Assembly (NCBI GenBank): GCA_937859825.1
Contig: CALMAP010000247.1
Span: 6,407 to 17,765 of the forward strand
DNA length: 11,359 nucleotides
From: an uncultured Terriglobus sp.
Lineage (GTDB): Bacteria > Acidobacteriota > Terriglobia > Terriglobales > Acidobacteriaceae
Reading direction: 5' to 3'
A program made the position numbers and the translations under genes. Each line of letters starts with the position of its first letter. Within the stretch, counting starts at the first letter, position 1. Positions 1 to 7,128 of the stretch are shown here, in pieces. The notes under the pieces are model-generated. The model was given only the letters and a program-made list of their open reading frames with translations. It had not been told where the DNA came from and made no database searches.

Positions 1-549
1 GAGCACGGTTGAGCGGGAAGGAGCGACCTGCGCCACCGTCTCTAGCAGCTTGGTCATCGCCTCGCTTTTCCCGATAATGTTTTCGAAGGAGTAGCGCTGC
101 TTGAGCGTCTTTTTAAGCTGGACCACTTCCTCTTCGGAGCGGTGCCGGGCGATGGCAATGCGTATGTCGGCCAGCAGCTTTTCGTTGTCCCACGGTTTCT
201 GGACGAAGTTATCGGCGCCGGCGCGCAGGGCATCGACAACGTTTCCCACGGTGCCATAGGCGGTGATCATGATCACCGGTAGCTCAGGCCGCAATCGCTT
301 AATACGCGGAAGCAGGTCGATGCCGCTTTCACCTGGCAGCGCAAGATCCAGAAGCAGCAGATCGTATGCCTTGGTGGCGAGCATGTCGAGGCCACTCTGG
401 CCTTCCGGTGCCATTTCGACAGTGAAGCCTTCGAGCGTCAGCAACGTTTCAAGTGAGTCACGAATGCCGGGCTCATCATCGATGAGCAGGATGTTGCCAG
501 ATGCGACCGACAGGGTTGCCGGAAGTTCGTCGAGTGACACTTCAGGCAT
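1..549 (-). CDS. NtrC-family sigma-54-dependent response regulator (partial, 3' end outside window)
   Basis: Cytoplasmic response regulator that would activate sigma-54 promoters when phosphorylated by the kinase encoded just upstream. The 183 residues present read from ATG at 549. A receiver domain spans about residues 18-135, with the acidic pair D24/D25 (LLIDDEPG), phosphoacceptor D68 (LLLLDLALPGESG), T96 (VIMITAYG) and K118 (FVQKPW). A short linker follows (RHRSEEEVVQLKK), and then the start of an AAA+ sigma-54 interaction domain (ENIIGKSEAMTKLL, to about ...APSRSTVL). The Walker A and B, GAFTGA and HTH regions would lie left of position 1 and cannot be seen. The start codon lies inside the last codons of the histidine kinase gene (8-nt overlap), so translation is probably coupled and the two proteins are very likely cognate partners. 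The target promoter is unknown. The family call is firm; the individual gene name is not recognisable. Confidence 0.93.
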   Translation of the reverse strand, partial: MPEVSLDELPATLSVASGNILLIDDEPGIRDSLETLLTLEGFTVEMAPEGQSGLDMLATKAYDLLLLDLALPGESGIDLLPRIKRLRPELPVIMITAYGTVGNVVDALRAGADNFVQKPWDNEKLLADIRIAIARHRSEEEVVQLKKTLKQRYSFENIIGKSEAMTKLLETVAQVAPSRSTVL

Positions 550-1588
550 GAACCGTCCTGATCTCCTCGGTTATCGCCGATATAGAAGAAAGAGCCTGCT
601 CGTCTGCCGCGCGCACGGCAGGTTTTTGCATCATCGGGAAAAGCAAGCGGAAAGTCGTGCCGTCCCCAACCGTGCTCTCGACTTCGATACGGCCACTGTG
701 CTCCTGCACAATGCCGTACGAAACGGCAAGGCCCAGGCCGGTGCCCTTGTGCTGCCCGGCTTTTGGCGTATTTTTCGTCGTAAAGAACGGATCGTAGATA
801 CGGTGCAGATGCTCTGGGGCGATGCCCGCGCCATTATCCCGAACGGAGATAACGACTTCACCATCTTCGTAGTTTGTCTTTAACGACATCTTTGAGCCAC
901 CACCTTCGATCATGGCATCTTTTGCGTTCAGCATCAGGTTCAGGATCACTTGCTGCAGTTTGCCCTGACTGCCTCGAATCAGCGGAAGCGACGGTACAAG
1001 ATCCAGGTCGACAGCGATGCGCGCGGTGCGGAACTGGTGGTCCAGCAGCGTGACGGTTTCGCGAATCACCTGGTTCGCGTCCAACGGAACGAATTCACTC
1101 CCTGTTGCCCGGGAAAAATTCAGCAGACTGTTCACGATCTCAGAGGCACGGAAGGTCTGCTGCGTGATCTTCTCCAGCACGGGCTTCAGACGCTGATCGT
1201 CACGCGCATGCTTCTGCAGCATCTGCGTGTACGAACTGATCACGGCGAGCGGGGTATTGACCTCGTGAGCCACACCAGCGGCAAGCAGCCCAATGGAGGA
1301 AAGTTTCTCTGCCTGGGTAAGCTGTGTTTCAAGCTGCGTTCTGTCGGTAATATCCTCCACCAGCACGATTGAGCCGACGGAAACGAACTCCCGAGTAAGC
1401 AGTGGTGCGATGGACAGATTCGCGATGCGCTCGTCGCCATTGCGCAAATGCAGCTTCACTTTGGACAGGTGGTGCGTTCCGGGTTTGTCGTGGCTCTGCT
1501 CAAACTCGGCAACAAACGATGCGGGAAAAATTTCAGCGATGTGCTTCCCAAGCGCGTCGGCGCGGGGAAGAGCATACATCACTTCCAT
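542..1588 (-). CDS. Histidine kinase, C-terminal part (broken PAS, HisKA, HATPase_c)
   Basis: Transmitter half of a sensor kinase. From the only plausible start, ATG at 1588, 348 residues show the rest of a PAS fold (about 1-85, ending VLVEDITDRTQLE). Next comes the H-box GVAHEVNTPL with autophosphorylated H108. The ATPase domain has an N-box (VILNLMLNAKDAM, N217/N221), a G1 box (RDNGAGI, D251), an F box (YDPFFTTK) and a G2 box (KGTGLGLAV, 281-289). All catalytic motifs are intact. The start is suspect: the same frame stays open back to 1651, and the residues encoded before the ATG (IFALDLNECIESWNAE) are clearly the first strands of the PAS domain. No good Shine-Dalgarno precedes 1588. I read this as the downstream piece of one gene with the 1618-3456 frame, separated by a frameshift near 1633. 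It could still be made by reinitiation after the upstream stop, giving a soluble kinase without its sensor. Its end overlaps the response regulator. Confidence 0.85.
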   Translation of the reverse strand: MEVMYALPRADALGKHIAEIFPASFVAEFEQSHDKPGTHHLSKVKLHLRNGDERIANLSIAPLLTREFVSVGSIVLVEDITDRTQLETQLTQAEKLSSIGLLAAGVAHEVNTPLAVISSYTQMLQKHARDDQRLKPVLEKITQQTFRASEIVNSLLNFSRATGSEFVPLDANQVIRETVTLLDHQFRTARIAVDLDLVPSLPLIRGSQGKLQQVILNLMLNAKDAMIEGGGSKMSLKTNYEDGEVVISVRDNGAGIAPEHLHRIYDPFFTTKNTPKAGQHKGTGLGLAVSYGIVQEHSGRIEVESTVGDGTTFRLLFPMMQKPAVRAADEQALSSISAITEEIRTVHA

Positions 1589-1617
1589 CTCGGCGTTCCA
1601 GCTTTCAATGCATTCAT

Positions 1618-1651
1618 TTAGATCGAGCGCAAAGATTCGACGATGTTTTCG
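1618..1651 (-). other. Frameshift/deletion junction splitting the histidine kinase
   Basis: The upstream frame reads NENIVES down to position 1633 and then runs out of register to TAA at 1620-1618. The downstream frame opens after a TAA at 1654-1652 and gives recognisable PAS sequence (IFALDLNECIESWN) from 1636. Both frames therefore carry authentic family sequence right up to the same few bases. In relatives as I remember them about four residues (of the INVG kind) sit between VES and the following hydrophobic pair. That would fit loss of about 16 nt, possibly between short GAATC-like repeats, and 16 is not a multiple of three. The junction itself is directly visible; the deletion size is inference. 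An assembly or read error is the main alternative. Confidence 0.75.
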
Positions 1652-3456
1652 TTAAATTCCTTCAAGCGCTCAAACTCAGCACGCTGCAATTCGAGACTTG
1701 CAAAGAGCTGCGCATTTTGGATCGCGATTCCGATATAGCCGGCAAGGGACTCGAGCAGTTCCATGTCTTCGGAAGAAAGAAAATCGCCCTGCCGTGTTCG
1801 CCCAAGACCGATGACTGCTATGGTCCTCGGCTGCCCGGCAGAGGATGCGATGCGGCACGGCAGGTAGTAGTTCATGTCCAAAAGCCGCGAAGCCTCCTGC
1901 TCCTGAGCGGACAGGTGCGGAAGCTGCATGGGATTTTCAAAGAACAAGTGCCCCTGTGCGGAAGAGCCGAACTGAAGGAATGAGGCTGCTGACGTTTGCA
2001 GAGACAGGCTCGAAGCCACGTCATTGGAAAGACCATGTGAGGCGGCAAGCAGATAGGGGCCGCCCGGCGAAGTAGGCGCCAGAAATAGCGCAACACGCCC
2101 GACAAGGAGTGTTTGCGACAGCCGTTCCACCACGTTCTGACAAAGCGTGCCCAGGTCTGTCTGCGAAGAAAGGCCGCGGCTAAACTCGATCAACGTTTCG
2201 CGATAGTCGTAGCGCTTCTGGTCGAAGATGCGATCAACCCGCGCCTGAATCGCCACTTTGATTGGCTCGAAAATCAGCGCAGTGGCAACGATCGCGGCAA
2301 GCAGGCCCCAGATACGCAAACTGGGGAGCCGGGCGTGCACCACCTCAGCCGAGACACCCACGACGAGAAAGTAGACGCCCACCAGCGCTGCGGTTGCGAG
2401 CGTGTAGGTAACTCCGCGCTTGAAGATCAGATCCGTGTCCATAAGGCGATAGCGCACAATCGCCCAGGCAAAGGTCAGGGGAAGAAAGACGAGTGCAAGC
2501 ACCGCGATACGGGTAAGTGTCACAGGTACCGGCAGATTCAATAAAAACGGAATCGCATTCAATGCCGTGAACGGAACGATGGAGAGGGGCGTGCCGCGCG
2601 TGAGCCATTTGAGCTGCTGGCGTTCCAGGGCGTCGCTTGTGCGCCGGTAACGCTGCCAGAAGACAAGCGCCGCGATGACGTAATAGCAGGCCAGATACGC
2701 CACTTCAATCTGGTCGAGCTTGTGCTTGAGTCGCTCCGTGGCTACCCAGCTCAACACAGCGTAGACACGAAGCATGACCAGCGCGAGGCCTGGCAAGTAG
2801 AGGAGCGCTGCCACAACTCTGCGTCGCAGCGAAGATCGCGTTGCGCCAAATGTCAGGGCAAAATGCAGAAACAGCGCAGGCTGGAGTGCTGTCGCAAGTA
2901 TGTTGCCCCAGTAGAAAATCCAGTCCGTCGCATCAAGCTGCCCCGTGTACTTGAAGGCATAGAGAACACCCGAGACCAGGCAGAAGACGTAAAAGTGCGT
3001 CGCCTTCGGTGCGGTCCAGCGGCGGAAGAGTACGTACAGCCCAATCGCGAGATAGACAAGAGCGATCAGGCGAAGTCCCTGATTGCGGCTTCGATCCGCG
3101 GGTTCGAGGATCACCTGAACTTCGAGCTTCGCACCGTCACGAAGGACGGAGTACCGTATACGGTTCCAGATTCCGGAGCGGTTCATCTCCCGCATCAACG
3201 GCGCGACGGTGTCCGCCGTTCTGCCGTTTGCAGAAATGAGCAGGTCGCCTGTTCGAATACCTTCCCGCTGGGCCGGTGAATCCAGGGGCACCCGTTCCGC
3301 CAGCATCCCGCCCTCAGACTCCATCCAGGTGACGCCGTCGGTAGGCTGCTCATAGATGCTTTCACGCGCGTAGTTGAGGGCGCCGAAGACGCAGATAATA
3401 AGCGTCGTTACCGCGAGCACGACCGCGAGGATTCGGTTTTGTGCTGCCTTGTCCAT
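1618..3456 (-). CDS. Histidine kinase sensor part: TM-PDZ-multi-TM-GAF, ending early
   Basis: Membrane sensor region of the same kinase, 612 residues. It has one N-terminal membrane segment (about 9-29), then an extracytoplasmic PDZ-like domain (about 45-115; ERVPLDSPAQREGIRTGDLL, NGRT). A block of further hydrophobic segments follows between about 127 and 400. Then come the linker DRIFDQKRYDYRETL typical of this kinase type, a GAF domain (about 425-585, ending LAGYIGIAIQNAQLF) and a helical segment EFERLKEFNENIVES. In family members the last segment leads straight into a PAS domain. Here four off-register residues follow and TAA at 1620-1618 stops it, so this frame has no H-box or ATPase. 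ATG at 3456 was chosen because the predicted N-terminus begins with a short charged stretch before the membrane segment; GAGAGG lies 11 nt before it, a little far. The signal sensed is unknown. Confidence 0.85.
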   Translation of the reverse strand: MDKAAQNRILAVVLAVTTLIICVFGALNYARESIYEQPTDGVTWMESEGGMLAERVPLDSPAQREGIRTGDLLISANGRTADTVAPLMREMNRSGIWNRIRYSVLRDGAKLEVQVILEPADRSRNQGLRLIALVYLAIGLYVLFRRWTAPKATHFYVFCLVSGVLYAFKYTGQLDATDWIFYWGNILATALQPALFLHFALTFGATRSSLRRRVVAALLYLPGLALVMLRVYAVLSWVATERLKHKLDQIEVAYLACYYVIAALVFWQRYRRTSDALERQQLKWLTRGTPLSIVPFTALNAIPFLLNLPVPVTLTRIAVLALVFLPLTFAWAIVRYRLMDTDLIFKRGVTYTLATAALVGVYFLVVGVSAEVVHARLPSLRIWGLLAAIVATALIFEPIKVAIQARVDRIFDQKRYDYRETLIEFSRGLSSQTDLGTLCQNVVERLSQTLLVGRVALFLAPTSPGGPYLLAASHGLSNDVASSLSLQTSAASFLQFGSSAQGHLFFENPMQLPHLSAQEQEASRLLDMNYYLPCRIASSAGQPRTIAVIGLGRTRQGDFLSSEDMELLESLAGYIGIAIQNAQLFASLELQRAEFERLKEFNENIVESLRSI

Positions 3457-3725
3457 CCGGACTTGGGCCTCTCTATAAAAGCACGCTGTGAATAATTATT
3501 TCTTTGCACGTCTGCTTCCAAACATTGAAGAGCAATCGCGCATACAGAAGCTTTATAGGTTCAGGGTAACGCAAGCAGGATGCCTTCCGTGCAACGATCG
3601 GCCTCACGAGAAGAGAAAGCAGAGGTCTCCGGTAAATTCCAAAACTGGAAGGTACCTACCTGAAATGGGAACCACCCTGGTTCCATAGCTTGACCGTGAC
3701 CTGCATCATAAGTTCTTCTAGAAGA
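3457..3725. promoter_or_regulatory. Divergent intergenic region with several inverted repeats
   Basis: About 270 bp between the minus-strand kinase and the plus-strand aminotransferase. Neither strand shows a convincing -35/-10 pair; AT-rich tracts occur at 3471-3480 and 3488-3503. Several dyads are present. AATAATTATT is a 10-bp perfect palindrome (3491-3500). GGTAAATTCCA/TGGAAGGTACC is an 11-bp imperfect inverted repeat with a 4-nt loop (3631-3656, two mismatched pairs). GGAACCA-CCC-TGGTTCC is a perfect 7-bp repeat (3668-3684). TTCTTCTAGAAGAA is a 14-bp perfect palindrome (3713-3726) that touches the aminotransferase ATG. The last three crowd into the 95 bp before the start, which suggests operators or leader structure. 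No known riboswitch consensus was recognised. Confidence 0.5.
3668..3684. repeat. Perfect 7-bp inverted repeat, 3-nt loop, upstream of aminotransferase
   Basis: GGAACCA (3668-3674) and TGGTTCC (3678-3684) are exact reverse complements around CCC. Beyond them AT at 3665-3666 can pair with AT at 3685-3686 if G3667 bulges. No T-run follows, so it does not look like an intrinsic terminator. An operator half-site pair or a leader hairpin is more likely. Confidence 0.5.
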
Positions 3726-3726
3726 A
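3713..3726. repeat. 14-bp perfect palindrome overlapping aminotransferase start codon
   Basis: TTCTTCTAGAAGAA equals its own reverse complement; its last A is the first base of ATG 3726. It contains the only purine-rich stretch before that ATG (AGAAGA), too close to the codon to be a normal ribosome binding site. It could be a repressor site or an element that hides the start, or the true start may be ATG 3762. Confidence 0.45.
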
Positions 3727-4979
3727 TGTCCCGGTTCAACCAAAATGCAGACGCGTCGCATATGCTTCTGCGCGACAGCGAGTGGCTCCTGCCGGTGTAT
3801 GCACGTTTCCCGGTGGTGATGGACCGCGGTGAAGGTGTGTACCTGTTCGATACATCAGGCAACCGGTACCTCGACATGATGGCTGGTCTGGGTGTCAACG
3901 CCCTTGGCCATGCACACCCGCGCCTGGTGGCTGCAAGCAACGATCAGGTCACGAAGATCGTGCACCTCTCTCCTCAGTACTGCACCCCCTATGCAGGGGA
4001 GCTCGCGGAGCGGCTCTGTGCCTTGTCCGGCATGAGTGGAGTTTTTTACTCTACGGGTGGCTCCGAGGCAGTCGAAGGTGCGCTGAAGCTTGCACGCGCC
4101 TTCGCTCAACAGAACTTCTCCTCGAAAAAGCATCGTGTTGTTTCGCTGCTGGGCTCCTATCACGGCCGCACGCTTGGATCGCTCTCTGTCACAGGACAAG
4201 CCAAGTACCGTGATGACTTCGGCCCCGACCTGCCCGGGGCGGACTTTGTCACCCGCGAAGATCTTGCCGAACTCCAGGCGGCTGTCTCGGACGACACCTG
4301 CTGCATTCTGCTCGAGACGGTGCTGGGTGAAGGCGGCGTCTACGAGCTCTCCAAGGAATATCTCGCCGAGGCCAGACGCCTTGCTTACAAGCACAACGCC
4401 TTGCTGATTCTGGATGAGATCCAGTGCGGCCTTGGCCGCACTGGCAAGTGGTTCGCTTATGAGCACGCGGGAATCACGCCGGATGTTCTGATTCTTGGCA
4501 AGCCTTTGGGAGGTGGCGTTCCTCTCAGCGCATTGCTCGTGTCGAGCGAACTCTTCCATGCCCTCGGCCTGGGTAAGCACGGCAGCACGCTTGGCGGCTC
4601 TCCGCTGGCCTGCAGACTTGGTCTGGCTTTCCTGGATGCCGTGGAAGAGGAAGGTCTTCTGGCACGTGTGACTGAGACCGGAGCATACCTCAAGCAGCGT
4701 TTGGTCGAGCTTGCTGCAGACAATGACGTGGTGGAAGAAGCGCGCGGTCTGGGGTTGATTCAGGCCCTGGAACTCACCGTGCCGGGTAGACCTATCGCAG
4801 AAGCGGCGCTCCAAAAGGGCGTCCTGTTGAATTTTGTCCAGGGTAACGTCAAGCGCTTTCATCCATCGTTTCTGCTTGAGAAGCAACATATCGACACAAT
4901 GGTCGAGGTCGTTCGCCCCCTCTTGCAGGCCGCTTCTTCAGAAAGCAAGCAGATGGAAGCCACGCTGGCGACGCGGTAG
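3726..4979 (+). CDS. Class-III PLP aminotransferase, acetylornithine aminotransferase-like
   Basis: Cytoplasmic PLP enzyme of the ArgD/OAT/GABA-aminotransferase group (fold type I, class III), moving an amino group from an omega-amino donor to 2-oxoglutarate. From ATG 3726 it is 417 residues, normal length. Visible motifs, numbered from that start: GEGVYLFDTSGNRYLDMMAG (35-54), the phosphate-binding STGGSEA (109-115), the YHGRT loop (145-149), LDEIQCGLGRTGKW with the cofactor Asp (229-242), the Schiff-base lysine K259 in ILGKPLGGG, and GSTLGGSPLAC (286-296). The start is uncertain. TTG 3690 would add 12 residues, ATG 3762 would remove 12, and none has a clear Shine-Dalgarno. It stands alone, not among arginine genes, and its stop abuts that of the convergent hydrolase, so context does not identify the substrate. 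Acetylornithine or succinylornithine, ornithine, or 4-aminobutyrate are all possible, so I give no symbol. Confidence 0.9.
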   Translation: MSRFNQNADASHMLLRDSEWLLPVYARFPVVMDRGEGVYLFDTSGNRYLDMMAGLGVNALGHAHPRLVAASNDQVTKIVHLSPQYCTPYAGELAERLCALSGMSGVFYSTGGSEAVEGALKLARAFAQQNFSSKKHRVVSLLGSYHGRTLGSLSVTGQAKYRDDFGPDLPGADFVTREDLAELQAAVSDDTCCILLETVLGEGGVYELSKEYLAEARRLAYKHNALLILDEIQCGLGRTGKWFAYEHAGITPDVLILGKPLGGGVPLSALLVSSELFHALGLGKHGSTLGGSPLACRLGLAFLDAVEEEGLLARVTETGAYLKQRLVELAADNDVVEEARGLGLIQALELTVPGRPIAEAALQKGVLLNFVQGNVKRFHPSFLLEKQHIDTMVEVVRPLLQAASSESKQMEATLATR

Positions 4980-4983
4980 CTAC
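4976..4983. other. Back-to-back stop codons in palindrome GTAGCTAC
   Basis: The aminotransferase stop TAG (4977-4979) is followed with no gap by the complementary CTA (4980-4982) of the hydrolase stop. Together they make an 8-bp palindrome. No intrinsic terminator is seen here, so the two convergent transcripts must overlap or end inside each other's genes unless another factor stops them. Confidence 0.7.
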
Positions 4984-5654
4984 ACGGAGCCTGCAGGGAA
5001 GAAGTGGCTCTGCAGCCATGCGCGGATCGCGAGTTGCATACGGTCCAGCTTAGGTGCGGGCGAACCGGGCACGCCCATGAAGAAGTGCTCCGCTCCGTCG
5101 ATCCAGTGGATCTCGGTAAGGCCGGGGGCCTGATTTAAGATGCTGTCCATTCGGGCCCTTGGAGCGAATGGGTCTTCCGCTCCAGTGACCAGCAGCTTCG
5201 GGGCCGCGCAGTTCTGAATGAACTCGTAGGTGTAATGTCTGCCACCTGCCTGCAGCGGCATACCCAGCCCGATTAGCCCCGCAATGCGACTGTCCCCGCA
5301 GGCCGCGCGCCAGCCTACGTTCGCTCCAAACGAAAAACCTGCCAGCAGAATAGGAATACCGAACTCTCGATGGAGCCAGTGAATCGCCGCCCGAGCGTCT
5401 TCAACTTCGCCGTTTCCATCGTCATACACGCCTTCACTCAGGCCGGTACCTCGAAAGTTAAAGCGCAGCACTGGAATTCCAAAGGAACTTAGTGCTTTCA
5501 TCGCCTGATAGACGACCCGGGTGTGCATCGTTCCTCCCGAGGGAGGATGAGGATGGCACACCAACGCGCAGTACGGACTGGTTGCGCTTCCTTCATTCAG
5601 CAGTGCTTCAAGACGTCCTGCGGGACCGCGCAGGTCCTCAACGGTACGAATCAT
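4980..5654 (-). CDS. Alpha/beta hydrolase, dienelactone-hydrolase/YqiA-like small form
   Basis: A 224-residue soluble serine hydrolase. Features: the N-terminal CHPHPPSGGTMHTRVV oxyanion region (33-48), FNFRGTGLSEG (65-75), a nucleophile elbow GFSFGA with S108, the acid D161 in TGAEDPFAP, and H190 in DGAEHFF. The triad is complete and there is no signal peptide. The substrate cannot be told from sequence. ATG 5654 is preceded by GAGGA with an 11-nt gap, and it starts only 19 bp after the UdgX stop, so it is probably the third gene of the radical SAM-UdgX run. Why a hydrolase sits there is unclear; it may simply share the transcript. Its TAG stop is immediately next to the TAG of the convergent aminotransferase. 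Confidence 0.88.
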   Translation of the reverse strand: MIRTVEDLRGPAGRLEALLNEGSATSPYCALVCHPHPPSGGTMHTRVVYQAMKALSSFGIPVLRFNFRGTGLSEGVYDDGNGEVEDARAAIHWLHREFGIPILLAGFSFGANVGWRAACGDSRIAGLIGLGMPLQAGGRHYTYEFIQNCAAPKLLVTGAEDPFAPRARMDSILNQAPGLTEIHWIDGAEHFFMGVPGSPAPKLDRMQLAIRAWLQSHFFPAGSV

Positions 5655-5673
5655 CGGTTACGTAGTCCTCGAG

Positions 5674-7128
5674 TCAAGCTGCACGAATGAACTTGTGCGC
5701 AACCAGCAGGTCGTCGCGTAGCGTGCGGTAGAGCGCCTCGCGGCTCTCTTCATCTCGTCCACGCAGCACCGCCGATGGATGGATCGTTGCCATCACGTGC
5801 TTCGCGAAACTCGTCTCCAGTAGTTTGCCCCGATCGCGCATGAGTGCGAAGGTTCCGCCCAGCAGCGAGCGTGATGCGGACGCTCCCAGGCACACGACCA
5901 GCTTTGGCTTGAGCGCGTCGAGTTCCGCCAGCAGCCACGGGCGGCAGGCCATGATCTCAGACTGCCTCGGGTTCTGGTGCAGCCGGAGCTTGCCGCGCTG
6001 CACGAACTTGAAGTGCTTCACCGCATTGGTCATGTACACCGATTCTGCCGCGATGCCGACCTCTGCCATGGCTTTGCGGAGAACACCACCTGCAGGGCCT
6101 ACGAATGGTTCACCGCGCCGGTCCTCCTGATCGCCGGGCTGCTCTCCCACGAGAACCACCTCCGCAGTGATCGGACCGCGACCCGGGACGACCTGAGTCG
6201 CATGCTCATACAAATCACATCCTCTGCAGGAGGGCAACGCCTGGGCAAGGATAGGAAGCGAGTGGACTTCCGGCACGTACGGTGCCGCAGTCGGCTTTGC
6301 ACTTTGTTTGCTGACCATGGTTGCAACCCTACTTTCCGCTCGTTGCAAAAGGGAAGGAAGCAGTTCCACCTCAGGCAGGTTGCCCCAGTACTTCACTGGC
6401 ATGTGGCTGCGCATCACAGAGGGGTTCAGGCGGGCCGGATTGAAGATGCTGCCGTAGTAACTCTTCCAGAGTGTTTCCAATTCATCTTCGGAAGGCGCAT
6501 GGCTCCGGTCCAGAGCCGGGCCGAACTGCAGGCCGGGCGTGTCGGGTTCCCAGAAGACTGTGCCGTCCGGGGTAAGGATCGACCAGCGCATCGTTGCAAA
6601 TCGCTCCGCGAAGAAGGGCGCGGCAAGCGGCAGAATGCGGTGTGCCGGTTCATACCAAGACACGAATTGCTCCCCGCGTTCGTCCTCGATTCGGCGAAAG
6701 CGCACAAACGCGTGCATCTTGTGTTCGTCGCGCTTTACCTGCTGCACCAGACGCAGCAGGGCACCCACGTCTTGATCGACCTCGACACGCAGCAGGTTGC
6801 GATCCGTCTGCAGTCGCCAAAGCAGCCGGTAGAGCAGGTTCCACCGTGCCGAATCGCGGTGGTAGCCGGCAAGCAGAGCTCTGTCGAGAAACGAACGCGG
6901 CACATGGGGCGCGAAGGTGGATTCACGTGGCACATCGAGGAGTGACCGGGTATGGTCCTGTGCTGCTTCAAACAGGTCGCCTACAGCAGCAACCGTGTTG
7001 TCCTCAAAATCGATCTGGTCGGGCCCTATGCTTTGTTTCAGTGCCACTCGGGCAAGCTCGCGCCACGCATCGAACGAGGGAGGCACCCGCAGACGCAGCA
7101 CGGTGGACGAATGCAACAACGAGTTCAA
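5674..7128 (-). CDS. DUF4130-UdgX fusion, uracil-DNA glycosylase-superfamily DNA repair protein
   Basis: A 484-residue two-domain protein. Residues about 10-260 match the DUF4130 'probable DNA metabolism protein' type (VPRSFLDRALLAGYHRDSARW; HKMHAFVRFR; SWYEPAHRILPLAAPFFAERF; PVKYWGNLPE). Residues about 290-480 form a family-4-like uracil-DNA glycosylase domain of the UdgX kind. Fe-S ligands are C301 and C304 (CRGC), C395 and C413. Motif A is GEQPGDQED with E329. The extended R-loop is GKLRLHQNP with H384, matching the KRRIH loop whose His forms a covalent bond to the uracil-excised sugar in mycobacterial UdgX. Motif B is TIHPSAVLR (H450). Expected role: recognition and tight or covalent capture of uracil in DNA; DUF4130's role is unknown. 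The start is TTG at 7128, sharing bases with the radical SAM TGA (TTGA overlap), with AGGTG just upstream, so translation is coupled. GTG ten codons in is the alternative. Confidence 0.93.
   Translation of the reverse strand: MNSLLHSSTVLRLRVPPSFDAWRELARVALKQSIGPDQIDFEDNTVAAVGDLFEAAQDHTRSLLDVPRESTFAPHVPRSFLDRALLAGYHRDSARWNLLYRLLWRLQTDRNLLRVEVDQDVGALLRLVQQVKRDEHKMHAFVRFRRIEDERGEQFVSWYEPAHRILPLAAPFFAERFATMRWSILTPDGTVFWEPDTPGLQFGPALDRSHAPSEDELETLWKSYYGSIFNPARLNPSVMRSHMPVKYWGNLPEVELLPSLLQRAESRVATMVSKQSAKPTAAPYVPEVHSLPILAQALPSCRGCDLYEHATQVVPGRGPITAEVVLVGEQPGDQEDRRGEPFVGPAGGVLRKAMAEVGIAAESVYMTNAVKHFKFVQRGKLRLHQNPRQSEIMACRPWLLAELDALKPKLVVCLGASASRSLLGGTFALMRDRGKLLETSFAKHVMATIHPSAVLRGRDEESREALYRTLRDDLLVAHKFIRAA

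Noticed and set aside
263..1372. Plus-strand frames opposite the response regulator and kinase
   Set aside because: Both real genes show complete family motifs on the minus strand; the plus frames are Ser/Arg-rich shadows.
3488..3688. Possible 66-codon leader peptide before the aminotransferase (GTG 3488, TAG 3686)
   Set aside because: No ribosome site, no run of regulatory codons such as Arg, and it crosses the dyads; its stop lies 1 nt before the alternative TTG 3690, but that alone is weak support.
3690..3725. TTG 3690 as aminotransferase start
   Set aside because: It would add 12 poorly family-like residues and has no Shine-Dalgarno; kept only as an alternative.
3855..4889. 344-codon open frame on the minus strand opposite the aminotransferase
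   Set aside because: It lies wholly antisense to a gene with full PLP-enzyme motifs, has no recognisable domain, and is the kind of long shadow frame expected in GC-rich coding DNA.
5977..6945. 322-codon plus-strand frame opposite UdgX
   Set aside because: Antisense to a well supported gene; composition rich in Arg, His and Gln with no domain or ribosome site.
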